A DNA stretch of 64,000 nt, taken from Arcobacter roscoffensis. Its GTDB lineage: Bacteria; Campylobacterota; Campylobacteria; Campylobacterales; Arcobacteraceae. Made by a program: the position numbers and the translations under genes. Shown here piece after piece: positions 53,025-62,257 of the stretch. The notes below the pieces were generated by a model, which saw nothing but the letters and a program-made list of their open reading frames with translations, did not search any database and was not told where the DNA came from. Location of the stretch: positions 2,480,001 through 2,544,000 of the forward strand of contig NZ_CP100595.1 of assembly GCF_024267655.1 (NCBI RefSeq). The letters run 5' to 3'. How positions within the stretch are numbered: position 1 is the first letter of the stretch; each line of letters begins with the position of its first letter.

Positions 53025-55589
53025 CTACATATAATCTAAGTTTTTATCATCAGTTTTGTTATTTTCTCTTGCTTCTAGTATACTTCTAGTATCTGAATTA
53101 TTGTTTTGTGAACCTTTATTTTCTTCACTATTACCTTGATTAGATGATGAGTTATCGCTATTTTCATTTGAGTTAAAATCTAAATTAAAACTTGACTCTT
53201 CACTAAATGTCTTGCTTAAGGCATTTTTTAAGCCATTTTGACTATCAATAAAGGCTTCAAGAGTGGAGTTATTTGAAATATTCATACTAATATTAATACC
53301 ATTGTCTTTATCACTTTTCATAATAATTGCAATAGTTCCTAAGTTTGAAGGATTTAAATTAATTCTAAAAGCCGTCACAGGAGGTTTATAATTTTCATAC
53401 ATTTGTCTTGCAACATCTGACATCATTGTAGACATTTGTTGTTTTGCACCGATAATTCTAGCTTGTATACTTTGAGCTAAAGATGGATTAACATTAACAG
53501 TAACCTCTTCAATTTTTTCTGTTGAAGTAGATGCTGTATTTACTAAGGTTTCTGTTGCTTTTACAGTATTTGTACTTTCTATATTTCTGTTTATTATATT
53601 TTTTATTTCATCTTGTTTAACGCTATTACTCATAGCCAGTCTATCTAAAAAGCTTCTTCTATCTGTATAAGCTTTATCTTCAAGTTTTATTTCTTGTTTA
53701 TTACTTACTTCAACTTCAACTTTTTGGGCATCTAAATCAAGCTTTTTAGCTGCTTCTTTTACGTCTTCTGTACTTTGAGCATTTTTAACTTGATTTATGG
53801 CATCAGCTTTATTTGCTAATGAGCTTTTATTTGCGTTACTTCTTTGTGAACTTAAATAAATATTTGTTAAAAAATCTTTTGAGTCATTACTATTTTTAAC
53901 AGCAGATGTTGAATCATTTTTTTGTACTTCTACATTTGTTTTTACATCATTTACTGTTTTCTTTTCATCTATTTTCTTACTATCTTCAACTAATTTATCA
54001 AGTAAAGATTTTTCTTCTTTTTTGTCCTCTGTTTTTATACTACTAGCTGACTCAAGCTCTTTTTTTGAAATATTTACAGTTTGCTCACTAGTTTTAGAAT
54101 CAATTGAAGCTAATTCTTTTGCAACTTTTTCATTTTTCACCTCTGATACTTGAGGTGATGATACTTGTTCTTTATTTGTATTATTAGTATTTTCATTTTT
54201 GATAATATTTGAAGTTTCATTTGAGCCTTTGCTCTCTTTTACTTCTTTATTGTCATTTATATTAAGATTATTTGTATTTTTAGTTTTTTCAGGATCTAAA
54301 ATCTCTTTAGGATTTGAAGTATTAAGATCTTTTTTATCTATTACTTCATTTTTAGACTCTGTTGTTTTTAAAGAAGTTTCGATTTTTTCAGTTTTAACTG
54401 GAGCAACTGAATCTTCTAGATTATTAACTTTTGTATTTCTATCATTCTTTACTAAAGCTTCATTTTGTGTTTGCTTTTCACTTTTACTAGTTTGAACTAA
54501 AGAAGGTTCTTGCGTATTTTGCTCAACTTTTGCATTTACATTTGTATTTTCTTTCGTAGGTTTCTTTTCAATTACAGAAGTTTCTTCTTTTTTGTCATCA
54601 TTATCAATTTTTATTTTCTTATCTGAAGTTTTACTCTCTTCTTCTATTGCCTTATTACTTAAAATAGAATTATCAACTTTGCTAGAGTCTTTTTTCTCTT
54701 CTAAAGATTTATCTTTAGTCGTATTCTCTTTTACTTCTGTTTTATCTAAGTCTTTATTTTCAAGATCTGTTTTTATTTTATTTTCTACTAAAGGCTCAGT
54801 TTTATGATTTTTAGCATCTATTATTTTAGTATCTGTATTAGTGTTTTTCTCATTAGTTGTAATGTTAGATGAACTTTTACTAGCATCTTTTTCATTTGAA
54901 GAAGTCTCTTTCTCATCTTTGTTAGAGATATTTAAAACAGCATCTTTTTTCTCTTCATTTTTATTTACACTCTTATTTTCAATTTCTTTACTATTTGTTT
55001 TAGTCTCATCTAAAGACTTATTTGAAATTTCTTTATTTTCAGTTAATTTTTTTTCATCAGTACTAGTAGTTTCTTTATCAGTTTTTATTTCTTTTTTAGA
55101 CTCATTTTTTGCTTCCACAATTAATCTATCAAGAAGTGAACTTTGTTTTACTGAATTAATAGGAGAAGGACTAGCATTATTTTTTGAAACATCTTCAGTT
55201 GAAGTATCTTTTACATTGTTTTTTGTATTATCACTAGCTAAATCTGAGCTTTTTATATTTGATTGTTTTAAATCTATATCTTTTTGTGATTTATTATTTT
55301 CTTGAGTTGTATTATCTAAGTTTTTTTCACTAGTTTTAACTTCTTTTTTTATTTCTTCAGAATTAGTTGATTTATTAACATTACTTTCATTTTGGATGTT
55401 TTGCTCTTTTGTGGAAAGTGCAGTTTTATTTTCATTTGAAACTGCTTGTTTCTCTTCTTTCATTCCACTTAACATAGAATCAAAAAGTGAAGCACCCTCT
55501 TTTTTTTCACCCTTTGTAGTAGTTTTACTACTAGATGAAGTTTCATTTATACTAGTTTGTTTTGTTAAGAAATCAACTTGTTTACTCAT
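53025..55589 (-). CDS. fliK: Flagellar hook-length control protein FliK, giant low-complexity type
   Basis: An 854-residue secreted ruler that ends hook growth. Roughly residues 20-600 are very low in complexity, made of Lys, Glu, Asn, Ser, Thr and Asp with many short quasi-repeats (EKKEET, SNEKDASKS and the like) and almost no hydrophobic clusters. The C-terminal domain (about 720-815) has the FliK signature PPVTAFRINLNPSNLGTIAI and SMNISNNSTLEAFIDSQNGL. Enterobacterial FliK is about 400 residues, so this one is twice as long. It lies between flgC (3 bp away) and fliR. The assignment rests on the C-terminal domain and context. Confidence 0.88.
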   Translation of the reverse strand: MSKQVDFLTKQTSINETSSSSKTTTKGEKKEGASLFDSMLSGMKEEKQAVSNENKTALSTKEQNIQNESNVNKSTNSEEIKKEVKTSEKNLDNTTQENNKSQKDIDLKQSNIKSSDLASDNTKNNVKDTSTEDVSKNNASPSPINSVKQSSLLDRLIVEAKNESKKEIKTDKETTSTDEKKLTENKEISNKSLDETKTNSKEIENKSVNKNEEKKDAVLNISNKDEKETSSNEKDASKSSSNITTNEKNTNTDTKIIDAKNHKTEPLVENKIKTDLENKDLDKTEVKENTTKDKSLEEKKDSSKVDNSILSNKAIEEESKTSDKKIKIDNDDKKEETSVIEKKPTKENTNVNAKVEQNTQEPSLVQTSKSEKQTQNEALVKNDRNTKVNNLEDSVAPVKTEKIETSLKTTESKNEVIDKKDLNTSNPKEILDPEKTKNTNNLNINDNKEVKESKGSNETSNIIKNENTNNTNKEQVSSPQVSEVKNEKVAKELASIDSKTSEQTVNISKKELESASSIKTEDKKEEKSLLDKLVEDSKKIDEKKTVNDVKTNVEVQKNDSTSAVKNSNDSKDFLTNIYLSSQRSNANKSSLANKADAINQVKNAQSTEDVKEAAKKLDLDAQKVEVEVSNKQEIKLEDKAYTDRRSFLDRLAMSNSVKQDEIKNIINRNIESTNTVKATETLVNTASTSTEKIEEVTVNVNPSLAQSIQARIIGAKQQMSTMMSDVARQMYENYKPPVTAFRINLNPSNLGTIAIIMKSDKDNGINISMNISNNSTLEAFIDSQNGLKNALSKTFSEESSFNLDFNSNENSDNSSSNQGNSEENKGSQNNNSDTRSILEARENNKTDDKNLDYM

Positions 55590-55592
55590 AAT

Positions 55593-56063
55593 CTATGCTT
55601 TCAATATATCTAATGTTTTTGTATCAATATTTTTGTGTGTATTAAATGCAGCTACATTTGATTCGTAAGATCTCATTGCTTCAATCATATTAACCATTTC
55701 AATAACAGGATTAATATCGGGATAAGCTACATAACCTTCTTCATTAGCATCAGGATGTTGTGGTTCAAATCTCATAACAGGTTTTGCATCTGACTCAACA
55801 ATAGATTTAACACCTACACCTCTTAAAGCTACTTCTGTTTGATCTTTTGGACTCATTTTATCCAAAGATGAAGCACTGTTATCTTTTGCATTAGTTTTAC
55901 CAAGTAATATATCTTCAAAAACTACTTCTTGTTTTTTATAAGGTCCACCTTCTTCTGTATGCGTAGTTTTTGCATTTGCTATATTTGCACTTGTAATATT
56001 TATTCTTGTTCTTTGAGCACTCATACCAGAAGCTGCTACATCATATCCATCAAAAAAACCCAT
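55593..56063 (-). CDS. flgC: Flagellar basal-body rod protein FlgC
   Basis: Proximal rod subunit. The N-terminal rod motif GYDVAASGMSAQRTRINITS and ANIANAKTTHTEEGGPYKKQ, together with the C-terminal GYVAYPDINPVIEMVNMIEA and NVAAFNTHKNI, are diagnostic of FlgC. At 156 residues it is normal. It lies 13 bp after fliE and 3 bp before fliK. A flgB gene is not found next to it in this window. Confidence 0.95.
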   Translation of the reverse strand: MGFFDGYDVAASGMSAQRTRINITSANIANAKTTHTEEGGPYKKQEVVFEDILLGKTNAKDNSASSLDKMSPKDQTEVALRGVGVKSIVESDAKPVMRFEPQHPDANEEGYVAYPDINPVIEMVNMIEAMRSYESNVAAFNTHKNIDTKTLDILKA

Positions 56064-56076
56064 TGCTAACTCCTAA

Positions 56077-56373
56077 TTATATTTGCATTCTCATAACTTC
56101 TTTATATGCATTTAAAGCTTTATTTTTAACTTCTAATCCAAGTTTCATAGAAAGTTCAGCTTCTTCTATTTGTTGTACTGCATGTTGAAGATTTGTTACT
56201 TTACCACTTGCTATTTCATCCATAGCTTTATAACCTTGCATTTGTTCTTTATTTACCTCAGAAACAGCATCATTTAACATATTTGAAAAAGTAGAATCTT
56301 TTTTATTATCTAAATTTATATTATCTTTTAGTGTTAGTGGATTTATTGAGTCTGCTATTGAAGATATTTTCAT
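56077..56373 (-). CDS. fliE: Flagellar MS-ring/rod adapter FliE
   Basis: A 98-residue rod-adapter protein. The central FSNMLNDAVSEVNKEQMQG and the C-terminal LQHAVQQIEEAELSMKLGLEVKN-type helix ending AYKEVMRMQI match FliE. It precedes flgC as in many flagellar operons. It lies 10 bp after the small membrane protein gene. Confidence 0.92.
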   Translation of the reverse strand: MKISSIADSINPLTLKDNINLDNKKDSTFSNMLNDAVSEVNKEQMQGYKAMDEIASGKVTNLQHAVQQIEEAELSMKLGLEVKNKALNAYKEVMRMQI

Positions 56374-56383
56374 CCATTATCCT

Positions 56384-56722
56384 TTAGCTTGCATTTTGTT
56401 TTTCAGCTTTTTCTTCAGCTTTTACTATATCTTGAACATTTAGCTCATTTAACATAGCATCTATTTTTTCTTCATTATAGTTAAAATCAAGTTCTGCTTT
56501 TCTATCATCTAAACTAAATAATGAGATTATTAATGAAAGCATCATATTACTGATACCTTTTAAAATTACTGTTACACCTATTATACCTAAAATCATCTCA
56601 TAAGGCGTAAATAGTTCTGCATTTACTACAAAAAATATTACAGTTGCAAAGAATCCAGTGGCTATATATAATCTAAAGATACCACTGTTTATAACATTTT
56701 GAGAAAATCTTTCTACAACCAT
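56384..56722 (-). CDS. Small membrane protein in the flagellar operon, unknown
   Basis: A 112-residue protein with two to three hydrophobic helices (about 14-34, 42-62, and a third overlapping 55-72) and a charged cytoplasmic-looking tail rich in Glu and Lys (NYNEEKIDAMLNELNVQDIV, KAEEKAEKQ). No family is recognised. It lies between flhG (68 bp) and fliE (10 bp) on the same strand, so a role in flagellar assembly or motor function is suggested by position only. Confidence 0.7.
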   Translation of the reverse strand: MVVERFSQNVINSGIFRLYIATGFFATVIFFVVNAELFTPYEMILGIIGVTVILKGISNMMLSLIISLFSLDDRKAELDFNYNEEKIDAMLNELNVQDIVKAEEKAEKQNAS

Positions 56723-56790
56723 GTTACTCTTTTTTCTTTAACAATAAAAAAAGTACAATATTTTGTGTGTTCTTGCACTTCAAACAGCCT

Positions 56791-57612
56791 TTAGTGAATA
56801 TTTTTTAATAAATAATCAATTATCACCTGCAGTTGTCTTGTAGAATCATCTTGAACAAACTCTTTTGTAAAGAGTTTTCTTAATCTTCCAGTTGTTGATA
56901 TATTAGCAGATGTTGAAACGTTACCTATGTATTTTACCATAAAATCTTCGCTTAGTCTATTTTTTTTTGCCAAATTAATAAGGGAATTTACAATAGTATT
57001 TCCTATCTGGTAGCTCTTAGTATGGTTAAAACATAACATAAGCTTACTTTTATCATTGGATAGCATTTTTATAAGTGAATACACATCTGTAAGGGCACTA
57101 GGATCAGTAGTTGTAATAGCTAAAATATTATCAGAAATTGATAGAAATTCTTTTACATAATCATTTAATCCTGCACCTGTATCTACAAGTACTATATCAA
57201 ATTTATTTAAGTCAATAACATCTTGAACTATTCGTGAAAATATAAAAGAGTTAGAATGATTTGAATATTGAAAACCACTCTTTCCCGCTATTAAATATAA
57301 ATCTTCATAATCAGTTTTTAAAATAACTTCATCTAAACTTTTCATACCATCAATATAATCAAAAAGTGTCACTTTTGGTTTTAAGTTTAGTAGTACTTGC
57401 ATATTAGCTAAACCTATATCTGCATCAATTACCGCTACTTTAAAACCTCTTTTTGATAATAAAAAAGCTATATTTGCTGTAAAGGTTGATTTTCCAACAC
57501 CACCTTTTCCTGATGTTATAGTTACTAGTTTTGTTTTAGATTTATAATTGCCTCTAACTTTATTTGTTAGATTTACAAGCTTACTTGCTTGAGATGAAAT
57601 CGCATCAAACAA
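56791..57612 (-). CDS. flhG: MinD-like ATPase FlhG, flagellar number regulator
   Basis: A 273-residue ParA/MinD-type ATPase that works with FlhF to limit flagellar number and place. The deviant Walker A TSGKGGVGKST (33-43), AVIDADIGLANMQVLL, and VDTGAGLNDYVKEFL with TTTDPSALTDVYSLIK are classical for FlhG/YlxH. It begins 2 bp after flhF. The identification is firm. Confidence 0.95.
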   Translation of the reverse strand: MFDAISSQASKLVNLTNKVRGNYKSKTKLVTITSGKGGVGKSTFTANIAFLLSKRGFKVAVIDADIGLANMQVLLNLKPKVTLFDYIDGMKSLDEVILKTDYEDLYLIAGKSGFQYSNHSNSFIFSRIVQDVIDLNKFDIVLVDTGAGLNDYVKEFLSISDNILAITTTDPSALTDVYSLIKMLSNDKSKLMLCFNHTKSYQIGNTIVNSLINLAKKNRLSEDFMVKYIGNVSTSANISTTGRLRKLFTKEFVQDDSTRQLQVIIDYLLKNIH

Positions 57613-57614
57613 GT

Positions 57615-58769
57615 CTATCTCCTAACACATTCATTATTCATAAAACAATCAATTAAAAAAGAGCTATCAGAAACAACTAAATCATCTGGTACATTTTGTC
57701 CAATTGAAAAATAAGTTATTGATTTTTTTGTTTTATGTGAAAATGAAATTAGATTACCAAAACTTTTTGTTTCATCAAGTTTTGTGAAAGTTAAATAATC
57801 AATATTAAGCCTTGAATAATTAGCATATATTTCAAGTAAATCACTTTGTTTAACATTTGCAGGCATTACTAATATTTTCTCAATTGGTAATTCTTCAACT
57901 TTCTTTTGATAATCATTAATCATCTCAATTTTATCAACGTCATATTGGCTAGATCCAGCTGTATCTATAAATATATAATTACAATCTTTTAATCTTAAAA
58001 GTGCCTCTGATAAATCCTCTGGCTTTTTTACAATCTCTAAAGGAAGTCTCATAATATTAGTATATGCTTGCAATTGCTCAATAGCACCTACTCTAAATGA
58101 GTCTAACGTAACAATCCCTACTTTATAACTTTGACCTAATTTATAAGCATATCTAGCAGCTAATTTTGAAATAGTTGTAGTTTTTCCAACGCCTGTTGGT
58201 CCTACCATCATAATAATCTTTCTTTGATGTTTTCTTAATGGCATTTCATATTTTACAGGGATGATTCTTCTAAGAATTAATTTAAAAAAATCATTTACTT
58301 TTTTAGGATTTGATTTTAAAGAAATAGGCAATTGCTTAATTGTCTTTTTCATAATTGTATATGTCATTTCTTGATCAAACTCATTTTTCTCAAAAAGATT
58401 ATAAATATCTACAAATTCATGGGGAATTGTTAAATCATATAGCTGACTTTTAGGGTTCCATAAAGATTTTTGAACAAGCTCTAACTTCTCTTGCATTTTT
58501 GTAATCTCTTCTTTAAAATCATATACATGTGTATTAATTGGTGTTGAGTCTTGTTTATATTGTTTTGTAACTACTGATTTTTTATAAGGCATGTTATTTT
58601 TTTTGTCTTCATCCTCTAAAGCAACAACAACCTCATACATATTTTTACCTGCATCATGAGCATTGGCAATTTTTTTAGTTGATATTACAATTGCTTCTTC
58701 ACCACACTCATCTTGAGCAGCTCGTAGTGCAGCTGTAGGTGTTTCTCCTAAGAAAGAGAGCATATTCAT
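57615..58769 (-). CDS. flhF: SRP-type GTPase FlhF, flagellar placement factor
   Basis: A 384-residue GTPase that marks the cell pole for flagellar assembly and, in Campylobacter, influences sigma-54 flagellar genes. The N-terminal B domain (LGETPTAALRAAQDECGEEA) is followed by the NG domain with P-loop VGPTGVGKTTT (189-199), DSFRVGAIEQLQ, FIDTAGSSQYD and TKLDET. It overlaps the FlgA-like gene by 4 bp. The identification is firm. Confidence 0.96.
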   Translation of the reverse strand: MNMLSFLGETPTAALRAAQDECGEEAIVISTKKIANAHDAGKNMYEVVVALEDEDKKNNMPYKKSVVTKQYKQDSTPINTHVYDFKEEITKMQEKLELVQKSLWNPKSQLYDLTIPHEFVDIYNLFEKNEFDQEMTYTIMKKTIKQLPISLKSNPKKVNDFFKLILRRIIPVKYEMPLRKHQRKIIMMVGPTGVGKTTTISKLAARYAYKLGQSYKVGIVTLDSFRVGAIEQLQAYTNIMRLPLEIVKKPEDLSEALLRLKDCNYIFIDTAGSSQYDVDKIEMINDYQKKVEELPIEKILVMPANVKQSDLLEIYANYSRLNIDYLTFTKLDETKSFGNLISFSHKTKKSITYFSIGQNVPDDLVVSDSSFLIDCFMNNECVRR

Positions 58770-59158
58770 TTTAATCTTCCATCTTTATAGATTTTTTCAA
58801 TTGTACCATCAGCCTTTTTTATTCTGATAAAATCATTGTTCTCATAAATAATTTTACCTTTTTTTTCTATTTCCAGTGCACCAAATTTGAATGTCACACT
58901 TTGTTTTTTATAAGTTTTTACATTTTTTTGACAAAGAATTGAACCATCATTTATATAATGTTTAGTTACATACTCATTCTCATTTATATCTTTTAAAGTT
59001 AAAGGAATACAAGATTTTCTTACTTTATTAACATTAACCAATCTTAGTTTTGATTTGGATAGTTTTTCCTCATAAGCAAATGATTCTTTTGCTATAAGAA
59101 CCGTTAATGCATAAGAGTGAATTGACAAAAGTATAATCAATAAACTATGCTTTAACAT
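58766..59158 (-). CDS. Short exported FlgA/SAF-like protein
   Basis: A 130-residue exported protein: signal-type N terminus (LKHSLLIILLSIHSYA), then IPLTLKDINENEYVTKHYINDGSILCQKN and a C-terminal GKIIYENNDFIRIKKADGTI, resembling the SAF part of the P-ring chaperone FlgA. Normal FlgA is over 200 residues, so it is either a trimmed FlgA or a distant relative. The start is taken at 59158, because the upstream in-frame ATG at 59176 contains the GGAGG that serves as ribosome site for this one. It overlaps the FlgN-like gene by 14 bp and flhF by 4 bp. Confidence 0.6.
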   Translation of the reverse strand: MLKHSLLIILLSIHSYALTVLIAKESFAYEEKLSKSKLRLVNVNKVRKSCIPLTLKDINENEYVTKHYINDGSILCQKNVKTYKKQSVTFKFGALEIEKKGKIIYENNDFIRIKKADGTIEKIYKDGRLK

Positions 59159-59522
59159 CGAAGATTTGTCCTCCATTTACAACTGTTATTTCATCAACTA
59201 AATCACTATACATTTGCTTAATTGGTAAAACGATTGAAGCTAATTTTTTATTTAATTCATAAAGTTCTTTCAAATCATCTTCTAGAGCATCAACTTGATC
59301 TCTATAAATATTTACATCAACTCCCTCTTTCATTTCAGAAATCAATTCACGATTTAAATCTGATTTTAAAGAAGCAATTTCATTTATCAAATCATGTTTA
59401 TGGTCATTTCTTTCAAGAAGAGCTTCATTTTTACCCGCTTTTATATCTGTGATATCTTGCTTAATTGATTCTTTTAATTCATTAACAAGTTTTGTCATAT
59501 TATTTACTACATCATTAACCAT
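59145..59522 (-). CDS. FlgN-like flagellar chaperone candidate
   Basis: A 125-residue, entirely helical acidic protein with heptad-like leucines (NNMTKLVNELKESIKQDITD, then LEDDLKELYELNKKLASIVL) and a C-terminal YSDLVDEI. Size, helix content and position directly after the flgJ-like gene fit FlgN, the export chaperone of hook-associated proteins. Sequence signatures are weak in that family, so this rests on context. Confidence 0.55.
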   Translation of the reverse strand: MVNDVVNNMTKLVNELKESIKQDITDIKAGKNEALLERNDHKHDLINEIASLKSDLNRELISEMKEGVDVNIYRDQVDALEDDLKELYELNKKLASIVLPIKQMYSDLVDEITVVNGGQIFDVKA

Positions 59523-59525
59523 AAT

Positions 59526-59831
59526 TTATCCTTGCTTGTTATTTCTTGATAAAAATTCATAAAGCATATTACTTATTCCCAAACTTCCGGTTGAATTATC
59601 TGAAACAGCTTGTGTATACATACCTTTTATAATATCAGAACCAGCACCTTCACCAGCTACTTTTGTTGATTTCAAAGATATATCCATAATTTGCTTTAAA
59701 AAAAATGCTTCAAACTCGTCACTTACTTTTTTTAATTGTTCTTCTTCTAACTTATCTGTTTTAATATTATCAAATTTTTTTGTATTATTAATCATAGACA
59801 TATTTACTAAGTTATTACTATTAATATCCAT
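59526..59831 (-). CDS. flgJ: FlgJ N-terminal-type rod-binding protein
   Basis: A 101-residue protein equal to the rod-binding domain of FlgJ without the muramidase domain. It has KVSDEFEAFFLKQIMDISLK and GAGSDIIKGMYTQAVSDNS, typical of the 'rod-binding protein' family. The absence of the hydrolase half is usual in Campylobacterota. It lies 3 bp before the FlgN-like gene and abuts motB (shared base). Confidence 0.87.
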   Translation of the reverse strand: MDINSNNLVNMSMINNTKKFDNIKTDKLEEEQLKKVSDEFEAFFLKQIMDISLKSTKVAGEGAGSDIIKGMYTQAVSDNSTGSLGISNMLYEFLSRNNKQG

Positions 59832-60607
59832 TATTCCAACCTATCAAAGAAATTTTCTTCACTTAAAATATCATCTTGTGCTTCTTGAGCAAAGAATCTC
59901 ATTTCTACTCTTCTATTATCTGCTGAAAGTTCACTTTTCGGATGAAATGAGGAGTAAGCAGATACTTTTAAAATTGATGGATCAATTCTATTTTTAATAA
60001 GCTCTTTTACAACAGAAATAGATCTTAATGCTGATATATCCCATCCATCCCTTGGTATTTCACTATTGTTTAAATTATTTCTATCTGTATGCCCTATAAT
60101 TTCTATATTAAAAGTTTGAGGCATTGTTCTAATAACTCTTGCAATTTTTGCAACAAAGTTTTTAGCTGCTGGATTTGTTAAATCATACTCACCTGGGTTA
60201 AACATAATAGTTGAGGGAATATCTAAAGTAAATTCATTTTTCCCTTTTTCTATATTTACTTCTTGAAGTTCTGTTGTTGAATTCGAATTTATTTCTTGTA
60301 CAATTTGAGACATCTCTTCCGCTGCATTTTCAGCTGCACTTTCACTAGAACCATCACTATCATCATCTTCAGATGTACTTTGAGCATTATCATGTTTTTC
60401 AGTTTGTGTTTCTACAGAAGTTGTAGTATCAATAAAACCCATTGCTTTTTTCATTACCTCAAAATACTCTTCAACTTTCTTTTTATCCATTACTGCCATA
60501 GATAAAAGAAGAATAAAGAATGTTAAAAGTAATGACATAAGGTCACCAAATTGAACTAGCCAACCTGGTAAACACTTAGGACACTCTGGACATTTATTCT
60601 TTCCCAT
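59831..60607 (-). CDS. motB: Flagellar stator protein MotB
   Basis: A 258-residue stator subunit that binds peptidoglycan. The N-terminal CLPGWLVQFGDLMSLLLTFF contains the proton-binding D22 in the single TM helix. A plug/linker (about 60-120, Ser/Asp/Glu-rich with SEDDDSDGSSESAAENA) is followed by the OmpA-like domain with NIEIIGHTDRNN and DNRRVEMRF. It lies 7 bp after motA. The identification is firm. Confidence 0.96.
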   Translation of the reverse strand: MGKNKCPECPKCLPGWLVQFGDLMSLLLTFFILLLSMAVMDKKKVEEYFEVMKKAMGFIDTTTSVETQTEKHDNAQSTSEDDDSDGSSESAAENAAEEMSQIVQEINSNSTTELQEVNIEKGKNEFTLDIPSTIMFNPGEYDLTNPAAKNFVAKIARVIRTMPQTFNIEIIGHTDRNNLNNSEIPRDGWDISALRSISVVKELIKNRIDPSILKVSAYSSFHPKSELSADNRRVEMRFFAQEAQDDILSEENFFDRLE

Positions 60608-60614
60608 TTATTTT

Positions 60615-61370
60615 CTACTCTTCCACTTCTGTTAAAATCGCATTTAACTGCATTTTGATATTACCTATTGATTCCTCAGCAGCAATCATTGTAGTACCTT
60701 TTATAATTACTTCACAAGCAACCATTTCTTTATTATGTTTTTGTTCTAATTTACTTTCAAAAATACCTGCAATTAATGTTCCAACTAAAGCCCCATACAT
60801 TGTAGTAAGTAAGGCAACGGCCATAGCTGGACCAACAGCAGCTGGATCTGAAAGGTTTGCAAGCATAGCAACAAGACCAACAAGTGTTCCAATCATACCC
60901 ATTGCTCCTGCTGTTCCACCAATATTTCCAAAAATACCAATCATTGTCTTATGTCTTTTTTCCATATGCTCTAATTTATATTCAAGTAAAGGCTCTAAAA
61001 CTTCTGGCTTTGTACCATCAACTAAAAGTTGAAAACCTTCTTTGAAAAAAGGGTTTGTTTCTTCCATAACTTTTTGTTCAATCTGCATTACACCATGTTT
61101 TTTAATCTCAGTAGCATAAAATATGATTTTTTCAACTAACTCAGGTAAGGGTTCTACAGGAACTTCATTTATTGCAACTTTCATTGAAGCACCAACTCTT
61201 TTTAAATCACTTGCTTCAAACTGTCCTGCTGTAACGGCAATTGTTCCACCAAATACGATAACAACAGAAGGTACATCAAGATAAGGTCCAAAACCAACTC
61301 CACCTAAAATAATAGCTAAGGCAACTAAACCCCATCCACCACCAAACCCAGCTAAGGTACTTTTATCCAT
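60615..61370 (-). CDS. motA: Flagellar stator protein MotA
   Basis: A 251-residue proton-channel subunit with four TM helices. Features: the N-terminal GWGLVALAIILGGVGFGPYL, VVIVFGGTIAVTAGQFEASD, the cytoplasmic loop, and GTAGAMGMIGTLVGLVAMLA and VALLTTMYGALVGTLIAGI in the last two helices. This matches the MotA/PomA family. It is coupled to motB downstream (7 bp), and 3 bp follow fliY. The identification is firm. Confidence 0.97.
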   Translation of the reverse strand: MDKSTLAGFGGGWGLVALAIILGGVGFGPYLDVPSVVIVFGGTIAVTAGQFEASDLKRVGASMKVAINEVPVEPLPELVEKIIFYATEIKKHGVMQIEQKVMEETNPFFKEGFQLLVDGTKPEVLEPLLEYKLEHMEKRHKTMIGIFGNIGGTAGAMGMIGTLVGLVAMLANLSDPAAVGPAMAVALLTTMYGALVGTLIAGIFESKLEQKHNKEMVACEVIIKGTTMIAAEESIGNIKMQLNAILTEVEE

Positions 61371-61373
61371 AAC

Positions 61374-62246
61374 TTACATCCCTATGTGACTTAATCTTAA
61401 GTCTTCATTTCCAATTTTTTTGATTTTTAAACCAAATTTTCCTTCAACTATAACAGCTTCACCTTCACCAATCTTAACACCATTTACTAAAACTTCTAAA
61501 GGCTCATTTACCATTTGTTCAAGTTCAATAATTTCACCAACGTCCCATTTTAAAATATCTTTCAATAAAACAATCTTAGTACCAAGTCTTACACTTAATT
61601 TTAATTTTACATCATATAATAATTCTAAATTTTTTGGTGGCTTAAAAGAGCTATCCATACTTGAACTTGAGGGTGAAGGAGTAGCTTGCGGTGCACTTTG
61701 AGGTGCTTGATCTTGAACAGGAGCTGTATCTCCAACAATAGTAGAGAAGAAAGGAAGTATAATTTCATCAAAATTTACAATTATTGGTAATTTCTCATCA
61801 CCTAAAGATACTACAAACTCATGACTATTTTGTTTTGCTTCTAAAACATCAAGTTCAACTATCTTTGAACCTACAACTTCAGCTTTTATTGATTCAACAT
61901 CTCCAAAACCTTGTGCATTAACAGCAGTACAAAAACTTCCACAAATATTTGATATTATTTCATTTACAGCATCGGTAATCTCATCATCAATATGCTCTTT
62001 TAAATCACCCATTCCACCCAGCATTAAGTATTCAAATTTTGTAGCACTTATTGTTGGTACATAAAAAAAGCAAGTTGAAGAGATGGCTTTAAAGTCAAAT
62101 TTTACTTGTGCTTCTATAAACTGTGAAGATTCATAGTTCTCTATTGATAAAGGGTTTACTGTTTCAACTTGTGAACTATTTGATAATAACTGCTCCAGCG
62201 TATTTGCAAGTTCATCTTTGAATATATTTGATAAATCTGATGCCAA
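61374..62246 (-). CDS. fliY: Flagellar motor switch protein FliY (CheC-like plus FliN domains)
   Basis: A 290-residue C-ring protein. The N-terminal 160 residues hold a CheC/CheX-like fold (LMLGGMGDLKEHIDDEITDA and NEIISNICGSF). A Pro/Gln/Ser linker (about 175-205) leads to the FliN-type SpoA domain (YDVKLKLSVRLGTKIVLLKDI, VNEPLEVLVNGVKIGEGEAV). In Campylobacter, FliY together with FliM/FliN forms the switch. It lies 11 bp after the FlaG-like gene and 3 bp before motA. Confidence 0.92.
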   Translation of the reverse strand: MASDLSNIFKDELANTLEQLLSNSSQVETVNPLSIENYESSQFIEAQVKFDFKAISSTCFFYVPTISATKFEYLMLGGMGDLKEHIDDEITDAVNEIISNICGSFCTAVNAQGFGDVESIKAEVVGSKIVELDVLEAKQNSHEFVVSLGDEKLPIIVNFDEIILPFFSTIVGDTAPVQDQAPQSAPQATPSPSSSSMDSSFKPPKNLELLYDVKLKLSVRLGTKIVLLKDILKWDVGEIIELEQMVNEPLEVLVNGVKIGEGEAVIVEGKFGLKIKKIGNEDLRLSHIGM

Positions 62247-62257
62247 TTAAACTAACC

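Noticed and set aside
53025-55589. Long plus-strand frames opposite fliK (for example 54841-55305)
   Set aside because: They are mirror images of the low-complexity Lys/Glu/Asn/Ser codons of fliK and give Phe/Leu/Ser-rich translations without start signals or family features.
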